The position numbers and the translations under genes were made by a program. Below, in pieces: positions 35,071 through 44,408 of a stretch of 64,000 nt of DNA (its first letter is position 1; every line of letters starts with the position of its first letter). The notes under the pieces were generated by a model that had not been told where the DNA came from, did no database searches, and saw only the letters and a list, made by a program, of their open reading frames with translations. The DNA lies in contig JBFFMJ010000001.1 in the NCBI GenBank assembly GCA_041554195.1, forward strand, positions 186,001 to 250,000, written 5' to 3'. This stretch comes from JAPHSX01 sp041554195 (GTDB lineage Bacteria > Pseudomonadota > Gammaproteobacteria > Thiohalomonadales > Thiohalomonadaceae).

Positions 35071-36042
35071 TTACTGAATCGCTTTCAGCTGCTTCTCAAT
35101 CACCTTGGCCGGTAGTGGGATGTAACCATCCTTAATCACGACTTCCTGACCAACCTTCGACAGCACCATCTTGATGAACTCACGCTCCAGCGGCGCCAAC
35201 GGCTTATTGGGCTGCTTATTAACGTAGACGTAGAGGAAACGGCTCAGCGGATAGCTGCCGTTCAGCGCGTTTTCGTTATTCGCCTCAACAAAGGGCTGAC
35301 CGGGCTTCTTCGCCAGGGCCACGGCCTTCACACCAGAGGTCTTGTAGCCGACGCCGGAGTAACCGATACCGTTAATCGAGCTGGAGACCGACTGCACCAC
35401 CGAGGCCGAACCGGGCTGCTCGTTTACGGTGTTACGGAAATCCCCCTTACACAACCCCTTCTTTTTGAAATAACCGTAGGTACCGGAGACCGAGTTGCGA
35501 CCATAGATCTGGATATTCTTGCTGGCCAGTGCGCCACCCACGCCCGCGTCACCCCAGTTGGAGATATCGCTATCACCACCACACTTGCGGGTAGAGGAGA
35601 AGATCGCATCAACCTGCGGGATGGTCAGACCCTTAACAGGGTTATCCTTGTGTACATAAACCGCCAGGGCATCGATAGCGACCGGGATAGCCATCGGCTG
35701 GTAGCCGTGCTTCTTTTCGAAGGACTCCAGCTCCTTGTTCTTCATCTTGCGGCTCATCGGGCCGAGGTTGGAGGTGCCTTCGCTCAGTGCAGGCGGCGCG
35801 GTAGAGGAACCGGCGGCCTGGATCTGGATGTTGACGTTGGGATAGGCGCGCTTGAACTCCTCGGCCCACAGGGTCATCAGGTTGGCGAGGGTATCGGAAC
35901 CAACGCTGGAGATATTGCCAGAAACACCGCTGGCCTTCTGGTAGACAGGGACACCCGCCTCAACCTGAGCTGCCGCCATCGCCTGTCCGGCCATCATGCT
36001 CATGCCGATTACACCGGCAAGGATCGTCTTCACTGCTTTCAT
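35071..36042 (-). CDS. pstS: Periplasmic phosphate-binding protein PstS
   Basis: 323 residues. A signal peptide (about 1-24, MMAGQAMA) precedes a mature protein with phosphate-site blocks VGSDTLANLMTLWAEEF, AAGSSTAPPALSEGTSNLGPMSRKMK, the RNSVSGTYGYF loop, and SINGIGYSGVGY. It matches the PstS type found in pseudomonads rather than E. coli. ATG 36042 is chosen for the signal peptide and AGGAG upstream. It follows phoB-phoR on the same strand but has its own Pho box, and is separated by 7 kb from pstCAB-phoU. Confidence 0.95.
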   Translation of the reverse strand: MKAVKTILAGVIGMSMMAGQAMAAAQVEAGVPVYQKASGVSGNISSVGSDTLANLMTLWAEEFKRAYPNVNIQIQAAGSSTAPPALSEGTSNLGPMSRKMKNKELESFEKKHGYQPMAIPVAIDALAVYVHKDNPVKGLTIPQVDAIFSSTRKCGGDSDISNWGDAGVGGALASKNIQIYGRNSVSGTYGYFKKKGLCKGDFRNTVNEQPGSASVVQSVSSSINGIGYSGVGYKTSGVKAVALAKKPGQPFVEANNENALNGSYPLSRFLYVYVNKQPNKPLAPLEREFIKMVLSKVGQEVVIKDGYIPLPAKVIEKQLKAIQ

Positions 36043-36083
36043 CAGAGTTTCACTCCTGTTAGTCATCACTTTAAGATGCGGCC

Positions 36084-36128
36084 ATTGTGGCGCATCAAGA
36101 TGACAGAATTATGAATGCAGAGTGAAAG
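36084..36128 (-). promoter_or_regulatory. Triple Pho-box repeat and -10 element of the pstS promoter
   Basis: On the minus strand three 11-base units run in tandem: CTTTCACTCTG, CATTCATAATT, CTGTCATCTTG (36128 down). The last two form a Pho box CATTCAT-AATT-CTGTCAT. Exactly 10 bases after its end is CACAAT (36089-36084), a fair -10. The third unit may bind a further PhoB dimer half. Confidence 0.85.
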
Positions 36129-36153
36129 TTTGCTTACAGCAGGCTAAAACGCT

Positions 36154-37458
36154 TCACGCCGCCTTATTGGCGACGATCAGTTCAGCGGGAAAATCACAGC
36201 TAAAGGTGCTGCCGCGATTAATCGCACTGCTGATACGCAGGCTCGCGTTATGACGGTTCAATACATGTTTGACGATGGCGAGCCCCAGACCGGTGCCGCC
36301 GCTTTCGCGTGAGCGCCCGACATCAACCCGGTAAAAGCGTTCGGTGAGGCGCGGGATGTGCTGCGGCGCGATGCCGCGTCCGGAATCCTCCACCTCAAAG
36401 TGGGCCCCCCGCTCACTGCGATACCAGCGCACCACAATCTGTCCGCCCTCAGGGGTATAGTGCACCGCGTTGGTAATGAGATTGCTAAAGGCGCTGTAAA
36501 GCTCCTTCTCCGCACCGTAGAGCCAGAGCGTGTCGTCGCACTGAAACTGTAGCTGCTGCCCCTTCTCGGCGGCCATGGTGGCCATCCCCTCCTCCACCAT
36601 TTTCAGCATCGCCGCCACCGCGACGGTTTCACGCGGTGGGCGGTTGCTGTCGGTTTCAAGACGCGAGAGCAGTAACAGATCCTCAACGATCTGGCTCATC
36701 CGCCCCGACTGCTGCTCCATCAGGCGGAGGGAACGGGAGAGGTGCTCGGGATACTCCTCACTATCCTCCAGCAGGGTCTCCAGGAAGCCGCCAATAACGG
36801 TAAGCGGGGTGCGCAGCTCGTGCGAGACGTTGGCGACAAAGTCGCGACGCATCTGCTCCAGGCGTTGCTGCTCACTCACATCACGGGCGATCAACAGACG
36901 TTGACTCTGACCATAGGGCACCACGCGGAAATTGAGGGTAGTGTGCTCATCGGTGGGCGATGGCAGGCGTATCGGCTCATTGGCTGCGCCCTGTGCCAGA
37001 AACAGTCGAAACTCGGGGCTACGGATGAGGTTAACGACACGCTGCCCCACATCCCGCCCCGCCTGCAGGCCCAACAGCCGTTGTGCCGCGCCATTGAACC
37101 ACTCGATCCCCCCCTCGGAATCGAGGATCACGGTGGCATCGGGCATCGCAGCCGTCGCCTCCTGAAAGCGCTTGATCAGGCTGGTGAGACGCTTCTTGCG
37201 TTTGCGGTTGCGCAGTTGCGAACGGTAGATGAGGTTGAACACATCGCCCCAGATCCCCGAGGCCTCGGGGGGGTGAAAGCTGTGGCCATCATGCAGCCAG
37301 GCATAGAGACGATAGAGGTTACGCAGGTGCCAGCCGAGATAGCCCGCCAGGGAAAGAAACAACACTAGCCCCACCTGACCCACCAGCCCCCCCAACACGG
37401 CTGCCAGCAGTAGCAGTATCAGCAGTCGTCGTATTTCGGCTGACCAGGGGTTTGACAA
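36154..37458 (-). CDS. phoR: Phosphate regulon sensor kinase PhoR
   Basis: 434 residues. Two close membrane helices near the N-terminus (about 9-45) with almost no periplasmic loop, a basic linker (RKRKKRLTSLIKRF), a PAS domain (about 95-200, ATVILDSEGGIEWFNGAAQRLLGL), phospho-acceptor His213 in NVSHELRTPLTVIGGF, and an ATPase domain with N-box FSNLITNAVHYTP and GTGLGLAIVKH. The lack of a periplasmic sensor fits PhoR, which reads PstSCAB/PhoU. It starts 22 bases after phoB. Confidence 0.95.
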   Translation of the reverse strand: MSNPWSAEIRRLLILLLLAAVLGGLVGQVGLVLFLSLAGYLGWHLRNLYRLYAWLHDGHSFHPPEASGIWGDVFNLIYRSQLRNRKRKKRLTSLIKRFQEATAAMPDATVILDSEGGIEWFNGAAQRLLGLQAGRDVGQRVVNLIRSPEFRLFLAQGAANEPIRLPSPTDEHTTLNFRVVPYGQSQRLLIARDVSEQQRLEQMRRDFVANVSHELRTPLTVIGGFLETLLEDSEEYPEHLSRSLRLMEQQSGRMSQIVEDLLLLSRLETDSNRPPRETVAVAAMLKMVEEGMATMAAEKGQQLQFQCDDTLWLYGAEKELYSAFSNLITNAVHYTPEGGQIVVRWYRSERGAHFEVEDSGRGIAPQHIPRLTERFYRVDVGRSRESGGTGLGLAIVKHVLNRHNASLRISSAINRGSTFSCDFPAELIVANKAA

Positions 37459-37480
37459 ATTCGCTCTACCTTTTTATGAA

Positions 37481-38173
37481 TCAGGGCTGAGCGGAGAAGC
37501 GGTAACCGGCACCGCGCACCGTCTGCACCATACGGTCGTAACCGCCATTTTCCAGCGCCTTGCGCAGGCGACGAATGTGGACATCCACCGTGCGTTCCTC
37601 AACAAAACTGCCACGACTCCACACCATATCCAGCAGCTGGCTGCGGCTATAAACCCGCTCCGGGTGGGCCATGAAGAACTGTAGCAGACGAAACTCGGTC
37701 GGCCCCATCTCCAGCGCCTTACCATCGGCACTTACCCTGTGGCTATGGGTATCGAGCACCAGCCCTCCAGCATCCAGCGTGCCGTCGGCCTGGGCCGGAC
37801 TGCTGCGACGTAGCAGCGCCTTAATACGAGCCACCAGTTCACGCGGCGAGAAGGGCTTGCTCATATAGTCATCGACCCCCGAATCGAGGCCGCGAATACA
37901 ATCCTCCTCCTCGCTACGTGCGGTAAGTATGATGATTGGCAGCTCGCGGGTCACCTCGTCACGGCGCAGACGGCGTGCGATCTCCAGGCCACTGGCCCCC
38001 GGCAGCATCCAGTCAAGCAGGATCAGGTCGGGCATGCCGTCGGTCAACAGCCGCTCGGCCTCGGCCCCATCCTGCGCCTGCCACACGGTGTAACCCGCAC
38101 GCTCCAGCGCCAGGCAGACCATCTCGCGGATCGCCGCCTCGTCTTCAACCAGTAATATCGTTTTTCCTGTCAT
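37481..38173 (-). CDS. phoB: Phosphate regulon response regulator PhoB
   Basis: 230 residues. Receiver domain with Asp54 in LILLDWMLPGASG, acidic pocket VEDEAAI and the switch residues ILTARSEEED and MSKPFSPREL; winged-helix DNA-binding domain with MGPTEFRLLQFFMAHPERVYSRSQLLD and RTVDVHIRRLRKALE, matching PhoB. It should bind the Pho boxes described in this window, including the one upstream of its own gene. Co-transcribed with phoR. Confidence 0.97.
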   Translation of the reverse strand: MTGKTILLVEDEAAIREMVCLALERAGYTVWQAQDGAEAERLLTDGMPDLILLDWMLPGASGLEIARRLRRDEVTRELPIIILTARSEEEDCIRGLDSGVDDYMSKPFSPRELVARIKALLRRSSPAQADGTLDAGGLVLDTHSHRVSADGKALEMGPTEFRLLQFFMAHPERVYSRSQLLDMVWSRGSFVEERTVDVHIRRLRKALENGGYDRMVQTVRGAGYRFSAQP

Positions 38174-38203
38174 CTTCCGGTATTCCGTTATTCAACCGGC
38201 CCC

Positions 38204-38237
38204 ATTAAAGGGGGGCAATATTACAGGGGTGTGACAG
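38204..38237 (-). promoter_or_regulatory. Pho box and -10 element of the phoBR promoter
   Basis: CTGTCAC-ACCC-CTGTAAT (38237-38220) matches the Pho-box heptamers at 12 to 13 of 14 positions; the spacer is GC-richer than usual. TTTAAT (38209-38204) follows after exactly 10 bases and matches the -10 consensus at 5 of 6. It supports autoregulation of phoBR. It lies just after the ilvD stop. Confidence 0.9.
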
Positions 38238-38241
38238 CGTC

Positions 38242-40092
38242 CTATTTCTCCAGCTGGCTCACATCGCGCACCGCGCCACGGGCGGCGGAGGTGGTCATCG
38301 CCGCGTAGGCCTTCAGTGCACTGGAGACCACACGCTCACGGTTCACCGGCTTCCACGCCTTGGGCCCTTTCAGCTCCATGGTGGCGCGGCGCTCCAGGAG
38401 CTGATCATCGCTGAGGGCAACATGAATGGTGCGGTTGGGGATGTCGATTTCAATAGTATCGCCCTCCTCCACCAGACCGATGGCACCGCCCTCGGCCGCC
38501 TCGGGGGAAACGTGGCCGATACTCAAACCAGAAGTTCCGCCGGAGAAACGCCCATCGGTCAGCAGGGCGCACGCCTTGCCGAGGCCCATCGACTTGAGAT
38601 AAGTGGTCGGATAGAGCATCTCCTGCATCCCCGGTCCGCCGCGCGGCCCCTCGTAGCGGATGATCACCACATCGCCCTCGTTGATCTTCTCACCGAGGAT
38701 CGCCTCAACCGCCGAGTCCTGGCTCTCAAAGATGCGCGCCGGGCCGGAGAACTTGAGGATCGACTCATCGACCCCGGCGGTCTTCACCACGCAGCCATCG
38801 AGCGCGATGTTACCGGAGAGTACCGCCAGACCGCCCTCTTTGGAGAAGGCGTGGGCGAGGTCGCGGATGCAGCCGTTTTCACGGTCATCATCGACGGTGG
38901 GGTAGCGCTTGTCCTGACTGAAGGCAACCTGGGTTGGCACGCCACCGGGGGCGGCACGGTAGAAATCCTTGCGCTTCTGATCGGTGGTGAGGCGCAGATC
39001 CCACAATGACAGCGCCTCGGCCATAGTCTCGGCATGCACCGTCTTGCACTGGTTGTTGAGCAGCCCGGCGCGGTCCAGCTCACCGAGGATGCCGACCACG
39101 CCACCGGCGCGGTGTACATCCTCCATGTGGTACTGCTGGGTACTGGGGGCGACCTTGCAGAGGTGCGGCACCTTGCGGCTCAGGCGGTCGATATCGGCCA
39201 TGGTGAAGTCGACCTTCGCCTCCTCGGCGGCGGCCAGCAGGTGGAGGATGGTATTGGTGGAGCCGCCCATCGCGATATCCAGACACATCGCGTTCTCGAA
39301 GGCCGCCTTACTGGCGATGGCGCGCGGCAGCACCGAGTAGTCATCCTGCTCGTAGTGGCGCTTGGCCAGGGCAACGGACATGCGGCCCGCCTCCTTGAAC
39401 AGGCGCTCACGGTCGGCGTGGGTCGCCACCAAGGATCCGTTACCGGGCAGCGAGAGGCCCAGCGCCTCGGTCAGGCAGTTCATCGAGTTGGCAGTGAACA
39501 TGCCGGAGCAGGAGCCGCAGGTGGGGCAGGCGCTGCGCTCAACGGTGGCGACATCCTCGTCCGACTCCTCGGGGTTGGCGGCCATGATCATCGCATCGAC
39601 CAGGTCCAGCGCCACGGTCTGCTCGTGGATCACCGCCTTGCCCGCCTCCATCGGCCCGCCGGAGACGAAGACCACCGGAATGTTGAGGCGTAGCGCCGCA
39701 TTGAGCATACCGGGGGTGATCTTGTCGCAGTTGGAGATACAGACCATGGCATCGGCACAGTGGGCATTGACCATGTACTCGACCGAATCGGCGATGATCT
39801 CGCGCGATGGCAGCGAGTAGAGCATGCCGTCGTGGCCCATGGCGATGCCATCATCAATGGCGATGGTATTGAACTCCTTGGCCACCCCGCCCGCCGCCTC
39901 GATCTCACGGGCCACCAGCTGCCCCATGTCTTTCAGATGCACATGCCCCGGCACAAACTGGGTAAAGGAATTGACCACCGCGATGATCGGTTTCTCGAAA
40001 TCGCCATCCTTCATACCGGTGGCGCGCCACAGGGAACGGGCTCCGGCCATATTACGGCCAGCGGTGGAGGTACGTGAACGATACTCGGGCAT
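38242..40092 (-). CDS. ilvD: Dihydroxy-acid dehydratase
   Basis: 616 residues, the usual length. It makes 2-oxoacids in isoleucine and valine synthesis and carries an Fe-S cluster; cluster Cys lie in VCISNCDKITPGM and CPTCGSCSGMFTANSMNCL. Also RSRTSTAGRNMAGARSLWRATG at the start, SGGPMEAGK and DGRFSGGTSGLSIGHVSPEA near the end. The ATG is preceded by GAGAGAGACC; a longer open frame upstream does not fit the family. No other ilv genes are nearby. Its end lies five bases before the phoB Pho box, so transcripts would read into phoBR if not stopped; no terminator is seen. Confidence 0.97.
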   Translation of the reverse strand: MPEYRSRTSTAGRNMAGARSLWRATGMKDGDFEKPIIAVVNSFTQFVPGHVHLKDMGQLVAREIEAAGGVAKEFNTIAIDDGIAMGHDGMLYSLPSREIIADSVEYMVNAHCADAMVCISNCDKITPGMLNAALRLNIPVVFVSGGPMEAGKAVIHEQTVALDLVDAMIMAANPEESDEDVATVERSACPTCGSCSGMFTANSMNCLTEALGLSLPGNGSLVATHADRERLFKEAGRMSVALAKRHYEQDDYSVLPRAIASKAAFENAMCLDIAMGGSTNTILHLLAAAEEAKVDFTMADIDRLSRKVPHLCKVAPSTQQYHMEDVHRAGGVVGILGELDRAGLLNNQCKTVHAETMAEALSLWDLRLTTDQKRKDFYRAAPGGVPTQVAFSQDKRYPTVDDDRENGCIRDLAHAFSKEGGLAVLSGNIALDGCVVKTAGVDESILKFSGPARIFESQDSAVEAILGEKINEGDVVIIRYEGPRGGPGMQEMLYPTTYLKSMGLGKACALLTDGRFSGGTSGLSIGHVSPEAAEGGAIGLVEEGDTIEIDIPNRTIHVALSDDQLLERRATMELKGPKAWKPVNRERVVSSALKAYAAMTTSAARGAVRDVSQLEK

Positions 40093-40330
40093 GGTCTCTC
40101 TCTCAGACGTGCGGATAAAAAAGGAAGTGTAGTTTACACGCCGCCCACGGCTATGAGAAATCCTGACCACGAACAACATTCATCTTGCCCACCCTGCGTT
40201 CAAGGTGGATACTGGGAGAAAATACCCTATTTTCAATATTGGGATCACAAGTACAAAAAATAACAACAATAATAAGAATCGCGGTGGTAGCTCAATATCA
40301 TCCAGCAAAAAAAAAAGGTTAACGCACCCA

Positions 40331-43276
40331 GTGAGAACACCGATACTTCAAATCGACCGATGGTTGTGGGGACTCGTTGTACCGTGGACAGCCATTCTCA
40401 TTACCTCCTACCTGTGGAATGCCCATCAGGTTCAGTCGCTGCTGCTAGATCAGGCGCGTACCGAGCTGCGTGCCAACTTTTTCAAGGATCAGACCTTTCG
40501 CCTGTGGGCCACACGCCATGGCGGTGTCTATGTCCCGGTCACCGAGTCACAGCAACCCGACCCCTACATCGATTTCATTCCAGAGCGCAATGTGGTCACC
40601 CCCTCAGGCAGGCTACTGACCCTGATTAACCCGGCGCTGATGGTGCGGCAGTTTAATGAGCTGGCACGCAAAGAGTACGCCATAGAAGGACGTATTAGTG
40701 GCTTGAAACCACTCAATCCGATCAATGCCCCCGATGAGTGGGAGCAGCAGGCCTATGCCCGATTCCAGCAGGGCGAGGATGAGGTTACCGCCATCACCAC
40801 GTTGCAAGGAGCCCCCTACCTGCGCCTTATCCGCCCGATGCATATGGACGCTCCCTGCCTCAAGTGCCATGCCCAACAGGGGTTCCAGGAGGGAGATCTG
40901 AGTGGCGGCGTCAGTGTGTCGGTGCCCCTCGCCCCGATTGAACTAATGCGTGAAAAGCGTATGTTTACCCTCAAGGGCGGGCACTTCCTCATCTGGGTTC
41001 TGGGTCTGCTGGGGATCCTGTTGGGAAACCGTCAGCTTGCCCTGCAGATAGACCAACGTGAACAGGTCTTCCAGTCATTAAAAGAGAGTGAGGAGAAAAC
41101 CCGCAACATCGTCTGCAGCTCGATGGATGCGATTATCACCGCCGACAGTGCAGGAAAGATCACCGGCTGGAATGAGCAGGCCACAACCATTTTTGACTGG
41201 CCAGAAGCTGAAGTAGTCAGACAATCACTGGCTGAACTGATTATCCCGGAACGGTACCGACAGGCGCACAACCGTAGCTTTGACAGTGCCGTGAAAAAAA
41301 GAGCTACGGGCGTGGTGAGCAATCGTGCGGAGGTCGTAGGGATAAGGCGTGGTGGCAAGGAGATCCCGCTGGAGCTCTCCATTACTTCTATTTCTGTCGC
41401 CGGTGAGATCGGCTTTAGCGCCTTCATTCGTGATATCTCAGAGCGCAAACAGGCAGAGGAGAAGATTGAGCGCGACTACATCTCCCAGCAGGTCATTGCC
41501 TCGGTGCTTGAAACCTCACTCAAACCCATCGATTTTGAACAACGCCTGCAACTCATCCTGCAGCAAATCCTCGATATCCCCTGGTTGCGTCTGCAGGCCA
41601 AGGGGGCCGTTTTCGTCGTAAAAGACGGAAACACGCTAGAAATGGCCGCCCACCAGGGGATGTCTCCGGAAGTCATCAACAGCTGCTCTAGCTTAAGCTT
41701 TGGCGAGTGTCTGTGTGGTCAGGTCGCGCAAAGCAAAGAGATCATTTACAAGGGCTGCGTTGATGACGATCACCACCACCAAACCATCGGGGCAGAGGAT
41801 CATGGCCACTACTGCCTGCCATTTCTAGTCGAGGAACGGCTGCTGGGCGTTCTGAACCTCTATATCGATCATCAACACCCCCGTAGCGACGATGAGATCA
41901 AGCTGCTGGACACTATCAGCAACACTATCGGTGGCATGCTCCAGCGACATGAGGCCGAACAGAATCTGCTGCATAACGCCTACCATGATGACCTCACCGG
42001 CCTGCCCAACCGCCTACTGCTGCTAGACCGGCTCAAGCAGCGCATGGCTCGCCTGGAGCGTAATCCAGACAACCTGTTTGCCGTGCTGTTTCTGGATCTG
42101 GACAGGTTCAAGGTCATCAACGACAGTCTGGGGCACTCCATCGGCGATCTGCTTCTCATCGAAGTGGCAAAGCGCCTGCGCGACTGTATCCGGCCCGAGG
42201 ACACCCTGGCACGCCTGGGCGGCGATGAATTTATTCTGCTTCTGGAAGACATCTCATCAGAAAAAGAGGCGTCACATATTACCGAGCGTATCTACACCAT
42301 CTTGCGCTCTCCCTTTGAGATTAACGGGCTTGAGCTTTCCGCCCCCTGCAGTATTGGTGTCGCTTTCGCCAATAGCCGCTACCAGCAACCCGAAGAGATG
42401 CTCAGAGATGCCGATACCGCCATGTATCGTGCCAAAGCCATCAGCGGAATGCATACGGTATTCTTCGACAAAGCGATGCACACCTCCGCCCGCCACCGTC
42501 TCACCATGGAAACCGAACTGCTACACGCGGTAGAGAATAACGAGCTGTGCATACACTACCAGCCGATCACCTCCGCCCAGACCGGTCGCATCGAAGGGGT
42601 CGAGGCACTGGCCCGCTGGCCGCGCGCCGATGGCAGCATGATCTCACCGACCGAGTTTATCCCGGTATCCGAAGAGACCGGTCTTATCAACGAGATCGGC
42701 GCATGGATCCTGCGCGAGGCCTGTCGCCAGACCCTCGAGTGGCAAACTGCCCTGCCGCAGTTCCGGGATCTCTATGTCAGCGTCAACCTCTCAGGCAAAC
42801 AGCTCATTCAAAGCGACATCTTCAACTTTATTGAAACAATCCTCAAAGGCATCGACTACCAGCCAGAAAACCTGCGTCTGGAGATCACCGAAAGCACACT
42901 AATGGACAATCGCGAAAGCAACACCACGCTGCTCAACAAATTCCGCGACCACGGCTACCGCTTCTACATCGATGACTTCGGCACCGGCTACTCCTCCCTG
43001 AGCTACCTGCACAGCTTCCCCTTCGAGGCCTTAAAGGTCGATCGCTCCTTTGTCATCAACCTGGACTCCGGGGACGAACATAAAAAAATGGTCGAGACGA
43101 TAATCTCCATCGCCCACAACTTTAATATGAAGGTGATCGCCGAGGGGGTGGAGACGAAAAAACAACGGGCGCAACTCAAGGCTATGGGGTGTGAGTATTT
43201 GCAGGGGTATCTGTTTTCTAGGCCGTTGCCGGCTGGGGAGTTGTTTAATTTATTGGTTAGGCAGAATAAATCATAG
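40331..43276 (+). CDS. DUF3365 (c-type haem)-PAS-GAF-GGDEF-EAL c-di-GMP signalling protein
   Basis: About 981 residues from a GTG start. A helix (about 12-30) precedes a periplasmic DUF3365 domain with WATRHGGVYVPVTE and the haem site CLKCH (about 176-180), and a second helix (about 215-235). In the cytoplasm: PAS (about 255-375), GAF (about 390-550, with the Cys/His-rich stretch CVDDDHHHQTIGAEDHGHYC), GGDEF (RLGGDEF intact) and EAL (GVEALARW, EITESTLMDN, DDFGTGYSSLSYL). A redox, haem or gas signal may set c-di-GMP level. An earlier GTG (40205) would add a low-complexity Asn/Ser/Lys leader and is less likely. No ATG is available near the start, so it is uncertain. Confidence 0.88.
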   Translation: MRTPILQIDRWLWGLVVPWTAILITSYLWNAHQVQSLLLDQARTELRANFFKDQTFRLWATRHGGVYVPVTESQQPDPYIDFIPERNVVTPSGRLLTLINPALMVRQFNELARKEYAIEGRISGLKPLNPINAPDEWEQQAYARFQQGEDEVTAITTLQGAPYLRLIRPMHMDAPCLKCHAQQGFQEGDLSGGVSVSVPLAPIELMREKRMFTLKGGHFLIWVLGLLGILLGNRQLALQIDQREQVFQSLKESEEKTRNIVCSSMDAIITADSAGKITGWNEQATTIFDWPEAEVVRQSLAELIIPERYRQAHNRSFDSAVKKRATGVVSNRAEVVGIRRGGKEIPLELSITSISVAGEIGFSAFIRDISERKQAEEKIERDYISQQVIASVLETSLKPIDFEQRLQLILQQILDIPWLRLQAKGAVFVVKDGNTLEMAAHQGMSPEVINSCSSLSFGECLCGQVAQSKEIIYKGCVDDDHHHQTIGAEDHGHYCLPFLVEERLLGVLNLYIDHQHPRSDDEIKLLDTISNTIGGMLQRHEAEQNLLHNAYHDDLTGLPNRLLLLDRLKQRMARLERNPDNLFAVLFLDLDRFKVINDSLGHSIGDLLLIEVAKRLRDCIRPEDTLARLGGDEFILLLEDISSEKEASHITERIYTILRSPFEINGLELSAPCSIGVAFANSRYQQPEEMLRDADTAMYRAKAISGMHTVFFDKAMHTSARHRLTMETELLHAVENNELCIHYQPITSAQTGRIEGVEALARWPRADGSMISPTEFIPVSEETGLINEIGAWILREACRQTLEWQTALPQFRDLYVSVNLSGKQLIQSDIFNFIETILKGIDYQPENLRLEITESTLMDNRESNTTLLNKFRDHGYRFYIDDFGTGYSSLSYLHSFPFEALKVDRSFVINLDSGDEHKKMVETIISIAHNFNMKVIAEGVETKKQRAQLKAMGCEYLQGYLFSRPLPAGELFNLLVRQNKS

Positions 43277-43406
43277 CGTGATGGTAGACAGTATCTGATT
43301 TAAGACTTCTTCATATCACCCCGAACATACCATACCACTATGTAGGGTTAACCCCGTCTTATAGGTGGCGAGAATTAATAGTATCTTGCAGTGCTTGATA
43401 TCAAGC

Positions 43407-44210
43407 ATGAAGCATAGTGAATTTATGGATAATGGAAAAGTCGTTCAGCTTTGGGATGAACTGAGCGAATACGGAGCACATCAGTCAGATGCAGCATTAA
43501 TCCACTGTATGGAACGTATCTGTGATCTGAATGGTGCCGATAGCGCTTTTTGGGTGGGCACTGTGCATGTCGTAAAGGGAGATAAGTCACGACTGGACCC
43601 AATGTCTGGTTGGCGTGTTGGGGCAGCCCATTTGCTATATGCGGATGAGGCGGCGTTGCAGCGAAAAAAACAGGCTATGCAAGAGCCAAATAACAACAAT
43701 GTTAGCGTTGCTACAGTACAACTCCTTACCAAGGCAGGAGAGTTCAGGGCGTATACCCTAGGGTCTGGTTCCTTGCTCAATATCGATGCCTTCAAGAAGA
43801 CTGACCACTATGACTTTTTTTACCGACAAGCGGGGGTCGAAGATAGGATATGGGTAGTTATGCCAGTATCAAAAGATGCGGAATCGTGTTTCTGTTTTGA
43901 TACTCATAAAAAAGGCCGGTGCTTCACGCAAGGAGAACTTGATCTCACCTCGCAGATTCTTCGTGGAATCAAATGGTTCCATCGTCAACTGCTTCTAAGT
44001 CATGGTCTGGGGATTTGTCTTGAACCACTCACCCCTTCTGAGCGCAGAGTTAAGCAGTGTCTTCTTTCTGCGGACTCGGAAAAGGAGATCGCAGCTAAAC
44101 TGTCGCTGTCTCCCGGCACGGTCCATCAGTACGCGGTAAGGATCTATCGCAAATTTGGTGTCAAGGGACGAACCGAATTTATGTCTCTTTGGCTTAATTC
44201 CCGGCTATAG
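43407..44210 (+). CDS. LuxR-type transcriptional regulator
   Basis: About 267 residues. The last 65 residues are a LuxR/GerE helix-turn-helix: LTPSERRVKQCLLSADSEKEIAAKLSLSPGTVHQYAVRIYRKFGVKGR. The first 200 are GAF-like (VQLWDELSEYGAHQSDAALIHCMERI, then DRIWVVMPVSKDAESCFCFDTH) with no autoinducer-domain motif seen. Several start codons are possible (GTG 43365, ATG 43407, ATG 43425) and none has a strong ribosome site. Base composition is AT-richer than neighbours, with codons rarely used elsewhere here, suggesting acquisition. It stands 200 bases before an HD-GYP gene on the same strand and may control it. Confidence 0.82.
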   Translation: MKHSEFMDNGKVVQLWDELSEYGAHQSDAALIHCMERICDLNGADSAFWVGTVHVVKGDKSRLDPMSGWRVGAAHLLYADEAALQRKKQAMQEPNNNNVSVATVQLLTKAGEFRAYTLGSGSLLNIDAFKKTDHYDFFYRQAGVEDRIWVVMPVSKDAESCFCFDTHKKGRCFTQGELDLTSQILRGIKWFHRQLLLSHGLGICLEPLTPSERRVKQCLLSADSEKEIAAKLSLSPGTVHQYAVRIYRKFGVKGRTEFMSLWLNSRL

Positions 44211-44212
44211 GC

Positions 44213-44260
44213 TACTAATTAGTAACTGTGACACCGATCACAAGAATGCTATTTTAGCAT
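44213..44260. repeat. Palindrome and small hairpin between luxR-type and HD-GYP genes
   Basis: TACTAATTAGTA (44213-44224) is a perfect 12-bp palindrome directly after the regulator stop, and ATGCTA-TTT-TAGCAT (44246-44260) is a 6-bp hairpin. Either could be an operator or a weak terminator; the T-run is missing. Confidence 0.4.
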
Positions 44261-44408
44261 CTTAAATACTCCACTAATCCAAATTTTTAGGTATCGCATT
44301 TCAATGTAGTTGAAGTGCAATTTCTTCGTGCATTGCCACATTATTTTCATCGTGGTCTGGATTTGGTGGTTTCGGATCTGCTGTTCGAGTAAAAGAGATA
44401 ATAAAGGA

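Noticed and set aside
40205..40330. N-terminal extension of the DUF3365-GGDEF-EAL protein from GTG 40205
   Set aside because: The extra 42 residues are Asn/Ser/Lys low complexity from an AT-rich leader and do not fit the start of related proteins.
43345..43354. Palindrome GGGTTAACCC before the LuxR-type gene, overlapping a GTA(G) like the REP prefix
   Set aside because: No loop and too short to call a REP or an operator without further copies.
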